Source of the DNA: Pseudomonas japonica
GTDB lineage: Bacteria; Pseudomonadota; Gammaproteobacteria; Pseudomonadales; Pseudomonadaceae
Assembly: GCF_900188455.1 (NCBI RefSeq)
Contig: NZ_FZOL01000016.1
Span: 109,573 to 173,572 of the forward strand
Length of the DNA stretch: 64,000 bases
Direction of reading: 5' to 3'
Both the position numbers and the translations under genes were made by a program. The notes under the pieces are model-generated. The model saw only the letters and a program-made list of their open reading frames with translations. It ran no database searches and was not told the origin of the DNA. Below, piece after piece: positions 55,774 to 64,000 of this stretch. Position 1 is the stretch's first letter. The number at the start of each line of letters is the position of its first letter.

Positions 55774-56718
55774 CTATAAGCCGGTATCAGCTTCCTTCTC
55801 GTCGGCGGGGCTCGTCGCCGGCTGTTCCTGGCGTTTTCCGAACTTCAATTCACTGACGATCACCGCGATGACGATCAGCAGGCCGCCGAACAGGGCCAGG
55901 CCAGGCAGGCGGTCGCCGGCGATCCGTCCGACAATCCCGGCCCACACCGGCTCACCGGCGTAGATCAGCGTAGCGCGGGTTGGCGAGACTGACTTCTGCG
56001 CCCAGTTCATTGCCACCTGGATCACCGCGCTCATGGCGCCGAGGCCGATGGCGGCACTCAGCAGCAGCCAGGAGAAGTCCGGCAGGCGTTCCTGGGTCGG
56101 CACCACCAGCATGAACGACAGCGCCGAGGCGGTTGCCAGTTGCACCACGGTGACCCGGCGCACGTCGACCGTGCCAGCGTAGTTGCCGATCAGAATGATT
56201 TCCGCGGCGATGGCCACGGCGCTGACCAGGGTGGCGATTTCACCGGGACTGAAATGCACCGCGCCGCCGCTCGGTCCGGCCAGCAACATCAGCCCGGTAA
56301 AGGCCAGGGCGATGCCGATGCTCGGCATCAGGCCGGGCCGGCGCCCCAGCACCAGCCACTGCAGAATCGGCACGAAGGGTACGTACAACGCCGTGATGAA
56401 GGCTGACTGGCTGCTGCTGATGGTCTGCAGGCCGACGGTCTGCAAGCCGTAGCCGAGCATGATCGAGACGCCGATCAACAGCCCCGCCTTGAGCTCACGC
56501 GCGGTCAGGCCGGGCAAAGTGCGCCAGCAGGTCAGGCCGACGAACAGCGCGGCGGCGGCGAAACGCAGGCCGACGAAGAACATCGGACCGCTGACGGTCA
56601 TGACCTTGTGCACGATGAGGAAGGTGCCTCCCCAGAGCATGGTGATGAACACCAGCACCAGTTCCGCCTTGCTCAGACGGAAAGTGGAGGACGAGCGCGT
56701 GGTGGTATCGGTAGTCAT
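55774..56718 (-). CDS. DMT-family transporter (EamA)
   Basis: A 314-aa inner-membrane protein with ten helices in two EamA repeats; characteristic stretches are FITMLWGGTFLIVHKVM (helix 1), FITALYVPFVPILQWLVLGR (end of the first repeat) and TRATLIYAGEPVWAGIVG (second repeat). Such proteins export amino acids or other small metabolites, and the substrate cannot be read. The start ATG at 56718 is chosen over upstream in-frame codons. It is divergent from an XRE-cupin regulator that starts 87 bases away and may control it. Confidence 0.85.
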   Translation of the reverse strand: MTTDTTTRSSSTFRLSKAELVLVFITMLWGGTFLIVHKVMTVSGPMFFVGLRFAAAALFVGLTCWRTLPGLTARELKAGLLIGVSIMLGYGLQTVGLQTISSSQSAFITALYVPFVPILQWLVLGRRPGLMPSIGIALAFTGLMLLAGPSGGAVHFSPGEIATLVSAVAIAAEIILIGNYAGTVDVRRVTVVQLATASALSFMLVVPTQERLPDFSWLLLSAAIGLGAMSAVIQVAMNWAQKSVSPTRATLIYAGEPVWAGIVGRIAGDRLPGLALFGGLLIVIAVIVSELKFGKRQEQPATSPADEKEADTGL

Positions 56719-56804
56719 GGCTTGCACACGTAGGAAAAGGCGACGCACAATGCGCGACAAAAGTGGGCAGTATACTGCGCAAACTCTCTTCAGTGAGCAT
56801 TCCA

Positions 56805-57365
56805 GTGGATAAAGATTCCAATCGCGCCTCGGTGCTCCAGCATGTCAGCCAGAACGTGCGCCGCCTGCGCCACGACGCCGGCCTGAGTCAGAGCGCCCTG
56901 GCGCAGGCGTCCGGGGTCAGCCGGCGGATGCTGGTGGCGATCGAGGCGGGGGAAAAGAACGTCAGCCTGTCGACCCTCGACCTGATCGCCGAGGCCCTCG
57001 GTGTGGCCTTCAGCGACCTGATCAAGGCGCCGGACAACCGTGACTCCAGTCGCATCAACGAACTGGCCTGGGCCGGCGAGCACCCCGGGAGCAAGGCGGT
57101 GTTGCTCGCCAGTGCGCCGGCCCGACGCGAGGTGGAGTTGTGGGAGTGGCGCCTGGAGCCTGGCGAGTTCTACCAGACCAACGCCGATCCGGAAGGCTTC
57201 AGCGAACAGGTGTTCGTCTTCGCCGGCTGCCTGACCCTGCTGATCGACGGCGAACCGCGCCGGCTGGTTGCCGGCGAGTTCTTCACCTACGCCAGCAACC
57301 GCACCCACGGCTATCGCAATGACGGCGAGGTCGCCGCCTGCTTCGTGCGCAATGTGGTGATCTGA
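56805..57365 (+). CDS. XRE-family regulator with C-terminal cupin
   Basis: A protein of about 186 aa. The N-terminal HTH_XRE (about 15-65) is NVRRLRHDAGLSQSALAQASGVSRRMLVAIEAGEKNVS (split by one variable loop). The C-terminal cupin (about 105-180) includes GEFYQTNADPEGFSEQVFVFAG and NRTHGYRNDG. These regulators sense small ligands through the cupin. The start is ambiguous: GTG at 56805 is used, GTG at 56793 is an alternative, and the TATACT at 56770 looks like a -10 box. It is divergent from the EamA transporter and probably regulates it. Confidence 0.8.
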   Translation: MDKDSNRASVLQHVSQNVRRLRHDAGLSQSALAQASGVSRRMLVAIEAGEKNVSLSTLDLIAEALGVAFSDLIKAPDNRDSSRINELAWAGEHPGSKAVLLASAPARREVELWEWRLEPGEFYQTNADPEGFSEQVFVFAGCLTLLIDGEPRRLVAGEFFTYASNRTHGYRNDGEVAACFVRNVVI

Positions 57366-57366
57366 C

Positions 57367-57915
57367 TCAGGCGGCCAGCCACGCCTCGGTGGAAAGCACC
57401 TCGGCATAGGCGAACGCCAGCGACGCCATGTAGGACGCATGCACCTGGGCCGCCGCAATGGTCACGCCATCGAACTCCAGGTCGCGGGTCGCGCAGGCAT
57501 CGTGCAGCACCTTGACCGGGTAACCGAGGTCGGCGGCGGCGCGCACCGCCGCGTCGATGCACATGTGGCTCATGCTGCCGACCACAGTTAGTTCGCTGAC
57601 CCGCTGTTGCTCCAGCAGGCTTTGCAGCGGGGTGTCGAGGAAGGCATTGACCTTGTGTTTGAGCACCACTGCCTCGTCGCCTTGCGGGGCCAGTTTCGGA
57701 TGGATCCGCGCGCCTTCGGAACCGGGGGCGAAGAACGGCGCATCGGCGGATTCGAACTCATGCCGCACATGGATCACCAGGTCGCCCCGTGCCCGCGCCG
57801 CGGCCAGTGCCTTGGCCGCGTTGTCGGCGGCGGCGTCGGCATTGGCCAGGGTCCATTTGCCGCCGGGGAAGTAATCGTTCTGGATATCGATGATGATCAG
57901 GGCCTTTTTGCTCAT
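57367..57915 (-). CDS. isochorismatase-family cysteine hydrolase
   Basis: A 182-aa alpha/beta hydrolase of the isochorismatase/nicotinamidase superfamily. The catalytic triad is present: D10 (IIDIQNDYF), a lysine at 86/88 (EAVVLKHKVNAF) and nucleophile C119 (GSMSHMCIDAAVRAA). The substrate is unknown; relatives hydrolyse nicotinamide, N-carbamoyl compounds or isochorismate. It is divergent from the GlxA-type regulator (107-base gap), a frequent pairing in Pseudomonas, and its stop is 1 base from the convergent XRE gene. Confidence 0.88.
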   Translation of the reverse strand: MSKKALIIIDIQNDYFPGGKWTLANADAAADNAAKALAAARARGDLVIHVRHEFESADAPFFAPGSEGARIHPKLAPQGDEAVVLKHKVNAFLDTPLQSLLEQQRVSELTVVGSMSHMCIDAAVRAAADLGYPVKVLHDACATRDLEFDGVTIAAAQVHASYMASLAFAYAEVLSTEAWLAA

Positions 57916-58022
57916 GACGTTTCCTCATTTCGGAGAGTGGTGACGCGATGGCAGATAGTTATAGGCTTGCCCGGCGTCGTTGCGGATTGGCACGACCGAC
58001 AATTTGACGGGAAAAACTGACA

Positions 58023-59039
58023 ATGAGTTGCGACGGCGACTTCACCGAAATCGGCATCCTGGTCTACCCCGGGGCGCAGATGGCCGCGGTCTACGGGCTG
58101 ACCGACCTGTTCAGCGTGGCCAACCGCCTGGCCGGCGACCTCGGCATGGCGCAGCGCGCGCCGCTGCGGGTGTGTCATTGGCAGGACATTGATGGCGTGC
58201 TCGAGGTCAGTCACGACAGCCATTCGCGCGACAGCTACCAGCCGCGGGTGATGATCGTGCCACCGAGCCTGACCCAGGAGCCCGACGCCGAGCTGCTCGA
58301 ACGCTATCGCCAGCGCCTGTGCGACTGGCACGGCGATGGCGCCTTGCTGGTGTCGGTGTGCGTCGGGGTGTTCTTCATCGCCGCCAGCGGCCTGCTCGAC
58401 GGACGTTCGGCCACTACCCACTGGAATTTCGCGCAATCCCTGGCCGAGCGTTTTCCGCGGGTACGGGTCGAAGCCAACCTGCCCTTGCTGGAGGATGGCG
58501 ATGTGATCACCAGTGCCGGGTTGATGGCCTGGACCGATGTCGGCCTGAAGCTGGTCGAGCGTTTTCTCGGCCAGACCCTGGCCACCGAAACCGCGCGCTT
58601 TCTCGCGGTCGAACCGGTGTGGGTGAAGCCGGCGGGGAGCAGTTTCAGCCCGCGCCTGGACCACGGCGACGAGGCCGTGCTGAAGGTTCAGCACTGGTTG
58701 CAGAGCACCGGCGCGCGGGAGGTCAGTGTGACCCTGATGGCCGAATGCGCGGGGCTGGAGGAACGCACGTTCCTGCGGCGTTTTCGCGGTGCCACCGGGC
58801 TGAAGCCCACCGAGTACTGCCAGCAGGTGCGGGTCGGACGCGCCTGTCGCATGCTCGAGTTCACCCGGCGCAGCATCGACCAGATCGCCTGGGGTGTCGG
58901 CTATCAGGACCCGGGCGCGTTTCGCAAGGTGTTCCACAAGGTCACCGGGTTGGCGCCGAGTGATTATCGGCGGCAGGTGATGAATACCACGGCGAATGAT
59001 GCGGATACCGATCCAGCCGTGGCGAATAAAATGAGATAA
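58023..59039 (+). CDS. GlxA-type transcriptional regulator (DJ-1/PfpI + AraC)
   Basis: A 338-aa regulator. The N-terminal DJ-1/PfpI-like domain (about 10-190) includes the nucleophile-elbow-like SVCVGVFFIAASGLLDGRSA. The C-terminal AraC DNA-binding domain (about 230-320) has LEERTFLRRFRGATGLKPTEYCQQVRVGRAC and the second HTH IDQIAWGVGYQDPGAFRKVF (split by variable residues). Divergent transcription from the isochorismatase-like gene suggests that gene as its target. Confidence 0.88.
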   Translation: MSCDGDFTEIGILVYPGAQMAAVYGLTDLFSVANRLAGDLGMAQRAPLRVCHWQDIDGVLEVSHDSHSRDSYQPRVMIVPPSLTQEPDAELLERYRQRLCDWHGDGALLVSVCVGVFFIAASGLLDGRSATTHWNFAQSLAERFPRVRVEANLPLLEDGDVITSAGLMAWTDVGLKLVERFLGQTLATETARFLAVEPVWVKPAGSSFSPRLDHGDEAVLKVQHWLQSTGAREVSVTLMAECAGLEERTFLRRFRGATGLKPTEYCQQVRVGRACRMLEFTRRSIDQIAWGVGYQDPGAFRKVFHKVTGLAPSDYRRQVMNTTANDADTDPAVANKMR

Positions 59040-59158
59040 AAGTTATATAAATATGAAAATTGATAATTATTGGTTCTATACTGTTTGAGGCACTATCTCT
59101 CAAGGAATCGGGAAGCGTCCTGCTTTCCGGGGCGACAACTGCCAGAGAGCCTTGAACC

Positions 59159-60319
59159 ATGGAAACCCTGCCGCTGTATTTCGACTATGCCGCCACGACG
59201 CCCATCGACGAGCGAGTCATCGACGTCATGGTCAAGTGCCTGGGGGCGACCGGCAATTTCGGCAATCCGGCCTCCAGCTCGCACCGCTATGGTCAGGCGG
59301 CCCGCCAGGCCGTGGAGCTGGCACGCGCGCAGGTGGCGGCGCTGGTGGGGGCGCGCGCCGAGCAGATCGTCTGGACGTCCGGTGCCACGGAGTCCAACAA
59401 CCTCGCGCTGAAGGGCCTGGCCCAGGGGCGGCGTGGTGGCCATATCATCACCAGTTGCATCGAGCACAAGGCAGTGCTCGATACCGCCCGGCAGTTGCAG
59501 GGCGCGGGTTTCGAGGTGACCTGGCTGGCGCCGGATGCCCAGGGACTGATCACTCCCGAAGCGGTCGCGGCGGCGCTGCGGGCGGACACCTTCCTGGTTT
59601 CGCTGATGCTGGTGAACAACGAACTGGGCACCCTGACCGACGTTCGGCGGATCGGCGAGATCGTGCGCGGGCAGGGCGCCCTGCTGCATGTCGATGCGGC
59701 GCAGGCGGCGGGCAAGGTGGCGATCGACCTGGGGCGCTGGCCGGTGGATGTGGTGTCGTTTTCCGCGCACAAGGTCTATGGCCCCAAGGGCATTGGCGCC
59801 TTGTATGTCGGCGAGCGCGCGCGGCCGTTGCTGCAGGCGCAGATCCACGGCGGCGGGCATGAAGGCGGTTTGCGCTCCGGTACGCTGGCCACCCACCAGA
59901 TCGCGGCGATGGGCGCGGCATTCGCCCTGGCGGGCGAGGTGCAGCATGAAGAGCTGGATCGAATCCGATGTTTGCGTGAGCGTCTTCTTACAAAACTGCG
60001 GGATATTTCCGGTCTGGTGTTAAACGGCAGCCCTGAACAGTCCATTCCGCACACCCTCAGCCTGACCTTCAGCGGCGATTCGCCGGACCTTGCCGCGCTG
60101 GGCGAAAGCCTGGCGTTCTCGTCCACTTCGGCCTGCAATTCCGGGAGCAGCGCGCCTTCGCATGTGCTCCTCGCGCTGGGGCATGACGCGTACCTTGCCG
60201 GGCAGACCATCCGCCTCAGCCTGGGACGTTTGACCCGCGTGTCGGACATCGACCAGGCTGCCGCCGCCATCCGCGCAGCACTGCGCCTGGCGCCGTTCTG
60301 GGGTGTTGCCCGGGGCTGA
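59159..60319 (+). CDS. cysteine desulfurase-family PLP enzyme (NifS/IscS-like)
   Basis: A 386-aa class V aminotransferase-fold enzyme. YFDYAATTPIDERV at the N-terminus, H103 (IEHKAV), the PLP Lys205 (SAHKVYGPKG) and the reactive Cys326 (SSTSACNSGSSAPSHVL) are all present, as in group I cysteine desulfurases that move sulfur from cysteine. It is not in an isc or suf operon; an aminopeptidase P follows 56 bases downstream. The upstream region is very AT-rich, with a possible Fur-like site. The role is uncertain. Confidence 0.85.
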   Translation: METLPLYFDYAATTPIDERVIDVMVKCLGATGNFGNPASSSHRYGQAARQAVELARAQVAALVGARAEQIVWTSGATESNNLALKGLAQGRRGGHIITSCIEHKAVLDTARQLQGAGFEVTWLAPDAQGLITPEAVAAALRADTFLVSLMLVNNELGTLTDVRRIGEIVRGQGALLHVDAAQAAGKVAIDLGRWPVDVVSFSAHKVYGPKGIGALYVGERARPLLQAQIHGGGHEGGLRSGTLATHQIAAMGAAFALAGEVQHEELDRIRCLRERLLTKLRDISGLVLNGSPEQSIPHTLSLTFSGDSPDLAALGESLAFSSTSACNSGSSAPSHVLLALGHDAYLAGQTIRLSLGRLTRVSDIDQAAAAIRAALRLAPFWGVARG

Positions 60320-60375
60320 GGCCTGTTCCATTATCAGCGGCCGCAATACAAGGTCGTGGTGATAAAGGAGCAAGC

Positions 60376-62187
60376 ATGAACAGTCAGCCGACAACGCAGG
60401 ATGCGATCAGGAGACGTGTGGCGCAAATGCGCCAGGTGATGCGCAACGAAGGGGTCGATGCACTGCTGGTGCCTTCCGCCGATCCCCATCTTTCCGAGTA
60501 TCTGCCGGGTTACTGGCAGGGCCGCAAATGGCTTTCCGGCTTTCAGGGGTCGGTCGGGACCCTGGTACTGACCGCGGACTTCGCCGGCCTTTGGGCCGAC
60601 AGCCGCTATTGGGAACAAGCTGCGCAGGAACTGGCCGGCAGCGGTATCGAACTGGTCAAGCTGCAGCCCGGGCGGCCGGGGCCGCTGGACTGGCTGGCGG
60701 ACAACACGCCCGCCGGCGGTGCCGTGGCGGTGGACGGTGCGGTGATGGCGCTGGCGTCGGCGCGACAGCTGGGCGAGCGTCTGAGTGCGCGCGACGTGCG
60801 TCTGCTGCTGGACAAGGATCTGTTCGAACAGGTCTGGGACGACCGGCCCGCGCTGCCGGGCAATCCGGTGTATGCCCACTTGCCACCCCAGGCCACGCTG
60901 ACCCGCGGCGAAAAGCTCGCCAGCCTGCGCCAGACCCTGGCCGAGCGCGGCGCGGATTGGCATTTCCTCGCAACCCTCGACGATATCGCCTGGTTGTTCA
61001 ACCTGCGCGGCAGCGATGTCTCCTATAACCCGGTGTTCGTATCCTTCGCCCTGATCAGCCAGGCCGCGGCAATCCTTTATGTCGCCGAGGGCAAGGTGGA
61101 TGCCGGGCTGCGGCAGACGCTGGCCGCCGACGGGGTCGAATTGCGCGACTACAGCGAAGTGGCCGCCGGACTGGCGGGGATCGACGCCGGCAGCGTGCTG
61201 CTGGTCGACCCGGCCAAGGTTACCAGCGGGCTGCTGGCCAACCTGCGTGAAGGTGTGCGCCTGGTCGAAGGCATCAATCCGAGCACCTTCGCCAAATCGC
61301 GCAAGAGCCGTGCGGACCTGCTGCACATTCGCCAGGTCATGGAACAGGATGGCGTCGCGCTCTGCGAGTTCTTCGCCTGGCTCGAAGCGACGCAGGCGAG
61401 CGGGGTGGTCACCGAACTCGACATCGACGAGCAACTGAGTGCGGCGCGGGCCCGACGGCCGGGTTTCGTGTCTTTGAGCTTCGCCACCATCGCTGCGTTC
61501 AATGGCAACGGCGCCATGCCGCATTACCACGCCACGGCGCAAGCTCATGCGCGCATCGAAGGCGATGGACTGTTGCTCATCGATTCCGGTGGGCAGTACC
61601 TCGGGGGGACCACGGACATTACCCGGATGGTGCCGATCGGTACGCCAAGCCATGAGCAGAAGCTGGATTGCACGCGCGTGCTCAAGGGTGTGATCGCACT
61701 GTCGCGAGCGAAATTTCCCCGCGGTATTCCTTCGCCCCTGCTCGACGCCATCGCCCGCGCGCCGCTATGGGCCGAGCATGTCGACTATGGACACGGCACC
61801 GGGCACGGCGTCGGCTATTTCATGAATGTCCATGAGGGGCCGCAGACCATTGCCTACCAGGCTGCCGCCGCGCCGCATACGGCGATGCAGGAGGGCATGA
61901 TCACCTCGATCGAGCCGGGCACCTATCGTCCTGGCCAGTGGGGAGTGCGCATCGAGAACCTGGTGTTCAATCGTGAGTCGGGCAAGAGCGCGTTCGGCGA
62001 CTTCCTCGAGTTCGAGACGCTGACCTTGTGCCCCATCGATACTCGCTGCCTGCTCGTCGATCAGCTTGGCCGTGAGGAACGTGCGTGGCTGGACGGTTAT
62101 CACGACGAAGTGCGGCGACGCCTCGAACCATTGCTGGAGGGGCCGGCGCTGGCGTGGCTGCGCGAGAGAACACAGGCTGTCGGTTGA
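60376..62187 (+). CDS. aminopeptidase P family protein (M24B metallopeptidase)
   Basis: A 603-aa long-form Xaa-Pro aminopeptidase that removes an N-terminal residue before proline using two divalent metals. It has the creatinase-like N-domains (1 to about 310) and the pita-bread catalytic domain. The ligands are visible: two Asp in LLIDSGGQYLGGTTDITRMV, His in HGTGHGVGYFMNVHEGP, and Glu in MITSIEPGTY and VRIENLV. The length equals eukaryote-like APP, longer than E. coli PepP. It is in the same direction as the cysteine desulfurase, 56 bases after it. A stem-loop follows the stop. Confidence 0.9.
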   Translation: MNSQPTTQDAIRRRVAQMRQVMRNEGVDALLVPSADPHLSEYLPGYWQGRKWLSGFQGSVGTLVLTADFAGLWADSRYWEQAAQELAGSGIELVKLQPGRPGPLDWLADNTPAGGAVAVDGAVMALASARQLGERLSARDVRLLLDKDLFEQVWDDRPALPGNPVYAHLPPQATLTRGEKLASLRQTLAERGADWHFLATLDDIAWLFNLRGSDVSYNPVFVSFALISQAAAILYVAEGKVDAGLRQTLAADGVELRDYSEVAAGLAGIDAGSVLLVDPAKVTSGLLANLREGVRLVEGINPSTFAKSRKSRADLLHIRQVMEQDGVALCEFFAWLEATQASGVVTELDIDEQLSAARARRPGFVSLSFATIAAFNGNGAMPHYHATAQAHARIEGDGLLLIDSGGQYLGGTTDITRMVPIGTPSHEQKLDCTRVLKGVIALSRAKFPRGIPSPLLDAIARAPLWAEHVDYGHGTGHGVGYFMNVHEGPQTIAYQAAAAPHTAMQEGMITSIEPGTYRPGQWGVRIENLVFNRESGKSAFGDFLEFETLTLCPIDTRCLLVDQLGREERAWLDGYHDEVRRRLEPLLEGPALAWLRERTQAVG

Positions 62188-62197
62188 CGCGGACGAG

Positions 62198-62221
62198 AAG
62201 GGCAACCCGCGGGTTGCCCTT
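62198..62221. terminator. stem-loop terminator between convergent genes
   Basis: An 11-bp perfect stem (62198-62208 with 62211-62221) with a 2-base loop. It lies 11 bases after the aminopeptidase stop and 2 bases from the convergent lipoprotein gene. The T tract is weak on both strands. Confidence 0.7.
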
Positions 62222-62223
62222 GT

Positions 62224-62505
62224 TCACTTGCAGATGACGATCATGCTGCGACTGGTGTAGCCGGCGGGGTTGATGCCGAACGGATAGTCGCCTGGCTCTT
62301 CATCGCCATCCCCGGATTTGGCGATGACCTTATAGCCCTTGGTGCCGCAGGAACTTGCCGCCTTGCTGTAGCACTTGTTCCAGGAAGAAGAGAGGCCGGA
62401 GCAGTTGATGTGCAGCCCCTTCTTGCCACGCTTGACCTCGTCCTTGGCGGTCGCGGCGCAACCAGCGACTGCCAGGATAGCTAGGATGAGCAAAATTCGT
62501 TTCAT
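62224..62505 (-). CDS. small cysteine-containing lipoprotein
   Basis: A 93-aa predicted lipoprotein. The signal is MKRILLILAILAVAGC with the lipidation Cys16 in AVAGCAA. The mature part has four more cysteines (INCSGL, NKCYSK, SSCGTK, VICK) that could form two disulfides, and a Gly/Asp-rich loop. The function is unknown. The ATG at 62505 has CAGGAAT upstream. Confidence 0.72.
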   Translation of the reverse strand: MKRILLILAILAVAGCAATAKDEVKRGKKGLHINCSGLSSSWNKCYSKAASSCGTKGYKVIAKSGDGDEEPGDYPFGINPAGYTSRSMIVICK

Positions 62506-62683
62506 TCCTGTCCTTAACGCTTGCGCGGATCTGTGTCCGTGTTCGTTCTAATTGCATCTTCCTGATGCTTGTTCGTCCCTGCGTCGAGTGAAAAATTCAA
62601 AATAACAACACGGTTCACAGCTTAAACACGGTAGACGGGGCGGCACAATCATTTGCAGAGATTTAAATGAAAATATTTCTCAA

Positions 62684-63571
62684 TCAGTCGGCGGCGATCG
62701 GGGGTGGCCCTTCCTTGCGCATGGACAGGGTCGCGCCAACCGACGCGGTAATGATCGCGCCGATCGCCAGCCATTGCGCCAGGCTCAGTACCTCATTGAG
62801 AAACAGTAGACCGGAAAGCGCGCCAAAGGCCGGTTCGATGCTCATTAATGTGCCGAAGGTACGCGCTGGCAGGCGGGTCAGGGCGACCATTTCCAGGCTG
62901 TAGGGGAGTGCGGTGGAAAGAACGGCGACCCCAAGGGCAACCGGAATCAGCGCGGGATTGAGCAATGCACTGCCGGCCTGGGCGATACCGATGGGGGCGA
63001 CGAACAGCGCGGCGATGACCACGCCCAGCGCGGCAGTCTGGATACCGTTCTCGGCCCCTGCCTTCTGGCCATAGAGAATGTACAGCGCCCAGCAGACCCC
63101 GGCGCCGAGTGCATAAGCGGCACCGACCGGCTCGATACCCTGACTGCTTTCACCCATCGGAATCAGCAGCAACAGGCCGGCGATGGCCAGGCCTATCCAG
63201 AGGAAGTCCACCGGGCGTCGCGAGGCATACAGCGCCACGGCCAGCGGTCCGGTGAACTCGAGGGCCACGGCAATGCCGAGAGGTACCGTCTGCAGCGACA
63301 TATAGAAGAGGAAGTTCATGCCGCCCAGCGCCGCGCCATAGATGATCACGGTCTTCAATGTGCTGGCGCTCAGCTTCGCCCGCCAGGGCCGCAGCAACAG
63401 CAGCATGATCACACTGGCGAACAGCAGGCGCAGGGTCGTGGTGCCTTCCGGGCCGATCAGCGGGAACATGGTCTTGGCCAGCGAGGCGCCAGACTGGATC
63501 GAGGCCATTGCGATAAGCAGCACGCCGACGGGAAACAGCGTTGCGGCGAGGCTGCGGGTCTGGGTGTTCAT
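62684..63571 (-). CDS. rhtA: threonine/homoserine exporter RhtA
   Basis: A 295-aa EamA-type exporter with ten helices, the same length as E. coli RhtA. It has the RhtA-like N-terminus VGVLLIAMASIQSGASLAKTMFP and the block ALPYSLEMVALTRLPARTFGTLMSIEPAFGALSG (two adjacent segments). It exports threonine, homoserine and related compounds. I use the ATG at 63571; the frame extends 32 codons upstream into the promoter region. Confidence 0.9.
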   Translation of the reverse strand: MNTQTRSLAATLFPVGVLLIAMASIQSGASLAKTMFPLIGPEGTTTLRLLFASVIMLLLLRPWRAKLSASTLKTVIIYGAALGGMNFLFYMSLQTVPLGIAVALEFTGPLAVALYASRRPVDFLWIGLAIAGLLLLIPMGESSQGIEPVGAAYALGAGVCWALYILYGQKAGAENGIQTAALGVVIAALFVAPIGIAQAGSALLNPALIPVALGVAVLSTALPYSLEMVALTRLPARTFGTLMSIEPAFGALSGLLFLNEVLSLAQWLAIGAIITASVGATLSMRKEGPPPIAAD

Positions 63572-63701
63572 TGCGAGGGAGGATTCCTTATAAGAAGAAG
63601 GCGCGGTGGTTCGGACCGGGGGCCTATGATGCGCACCCTCGGGGTGGGTGAGCAATATATTGCGCAAAATTTCTTTCCTGGAAGGTCTTTCAAATTAGTG
63701 C

Positions 63702-63729
63702 TTGACGCCCCGTATTATCTCTCTATAAT
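63702..63729 (+). promoter_or_regulatory. strong sigma-70 promoter (first of three)
   Basis: TTGACG (63702-63707), a 16-base spacer and a perfect TATAAT (63724-63729). It reads toward the right edge and is the most upstream of three promoters before the expected rRNA operon. Confidence 0.75.
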
Positions 63730-63844
63730 TCGCCCCACTTCCGGCGCAGTCGAAACGGAAAACTCCTTGAGAATCAATGGGTTGGATGTTTCAGGTAGTA
63801 TCGGAAGTGCTTCGGTCATCGACGAAGGCGGTTGAAAAAGGCAG

Positions 63845-63872
63845 TTGACAGCAGGTTGTAACGCTGTAGAAT
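63845..63872 (+). promoter_or_regulatory. rRNA-type promoter (second of three)
   Basis: TTGACA (63845-63850), a 16-base spacer and TAGAAT (63867-63872). The same box sequences and spacing are used by the tRNA-Val genes here. Confidence 0.85.
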
Positions 63873-63955
63873 TCGCCTCCCGCTAACGAGAGATCGCAGC
63901 GAGTCAAGTGTTTGAAGTTGAACGAGAAATTCTGAAAAAACTTCAAAATAAACGC

Positions 63956-63983
63956 TTGACAGACTTAGAGGAAAGCGTAGAAT
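63956..63983 (+). promoter_or_regulatory. rRNA-type promoter (third of three)
   Basis: TTGACA (63956-63961), a 16-base spacer and TAGAAT (63978-63983) followed by a GC-rich discriminator CGCGCC. An A-rich stretch upstream (63935-63952) resembles an UP element. The spacing to the edge and the sequence match the promoter directly before 16S rRNA in Pseudomonas. Confidence 0.88.
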
Positions 63984-64000
63984 ACGCGCCTCGGTTGAAG

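Overview
The window is a high-GC chromosomal segment of a Pseudomonas of the P. fluorescens lineage. This is inferred from the gene content (fused MrpAB Sha antiporter, duplicated tRNA-Val(GAC), a fadDx-type beta-oxidation operon, a PQQ/ethanol locus with ErcA) and from Pseudomonas-style REP/REPIN repeats. Most of it is ordinary core chromosome, with accessory pieces inserted.

Layout. 1-8.5 kb: end of an unidentified gene, the penicillin-binding endopeptidase PbpG, two small proteins, a shikimate-dehydrogenase-like enzyme, YceH, the Ser/Thr transporter SstT, an MFS exporter convergent with NhaR, a small lipoprotein and a TerC membrane protein. 8.5-11.05 kb: a repeat element with two inverted arms of about 290 bp. 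Its left arm is split by a 1.83-kb group IIC intron encoding an RT/maturase; the intact right arm preserves the empty target site. 11.1-13.5 kb: a small membrane protein, a C39-like lipoprotein that has lost both catalytic residues, and a PuuB-type flavin oxidase.

13.6-17.2 kb: two identical tRNA-Val(GAC) genes bracket a bufferin/Hvf-type copper RiPP module. It consists of an EGKCG-repeat precursor fused to two EF-hands, a DUF692/MNIO enzyme, a DUF2063 partner and a convergent DoxX protein. 17.3-26 kb: a WYL regulator with a double-AAA+ ATPase, an FMN reductase, phosphonate degradation genes phnWX with a divergent LysR regulator, and an AraC regulator. 26-41 kb: two very large effector/toxin-like genes flank a five-gene acyl-CoA oxidation operon. 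The first has leucine-rich repeats and a C-terminal NEL ubiquitin-ligase domain with a CxD motif. The second is a 1,518-codon reading frame interrupted by one in-frame TAG.

41-46 kb: an ethanol-oxidation locus with exaC, a solitary 23-residue pqqA closed by its own stem-loop, ercA and a hybrid sensor kinase; pqqBCDE are absent here. 46-49.6 kb: a two-cysteine DksA-like protein, a chemoreceptor with a C-terminal cytoplasmic sensor region, a REPIN and two small unknown genes. 49.6-55.6 kb: the six-gene Sha/Mrp Na+/H+ antiporter operon on the minus strand. 55.8-63.6 kb: exporters, an XRE-cupin regulator, an isochorismatase-like hydrolase divergent from a GlxA-type regulator, a cysteine desulfurase with an aminopeptidase P, a small lipoprotein and RhtA. 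The last 300 bases carry three strong tandem promoters of the kind that drive Pseudomonas rRNA operons, so a 16S gene probably lies just beyond the right edge.

Working together: the Sha antiporter and NhaR handle Na+/pH. ExaC, ErcA, the sensor kinase and PqqA belong to PQQ-dependent alcohol oxidation, and the fadDx-type operon could process the resulting short or branched acids. The buf module is a copper-sequestration system.
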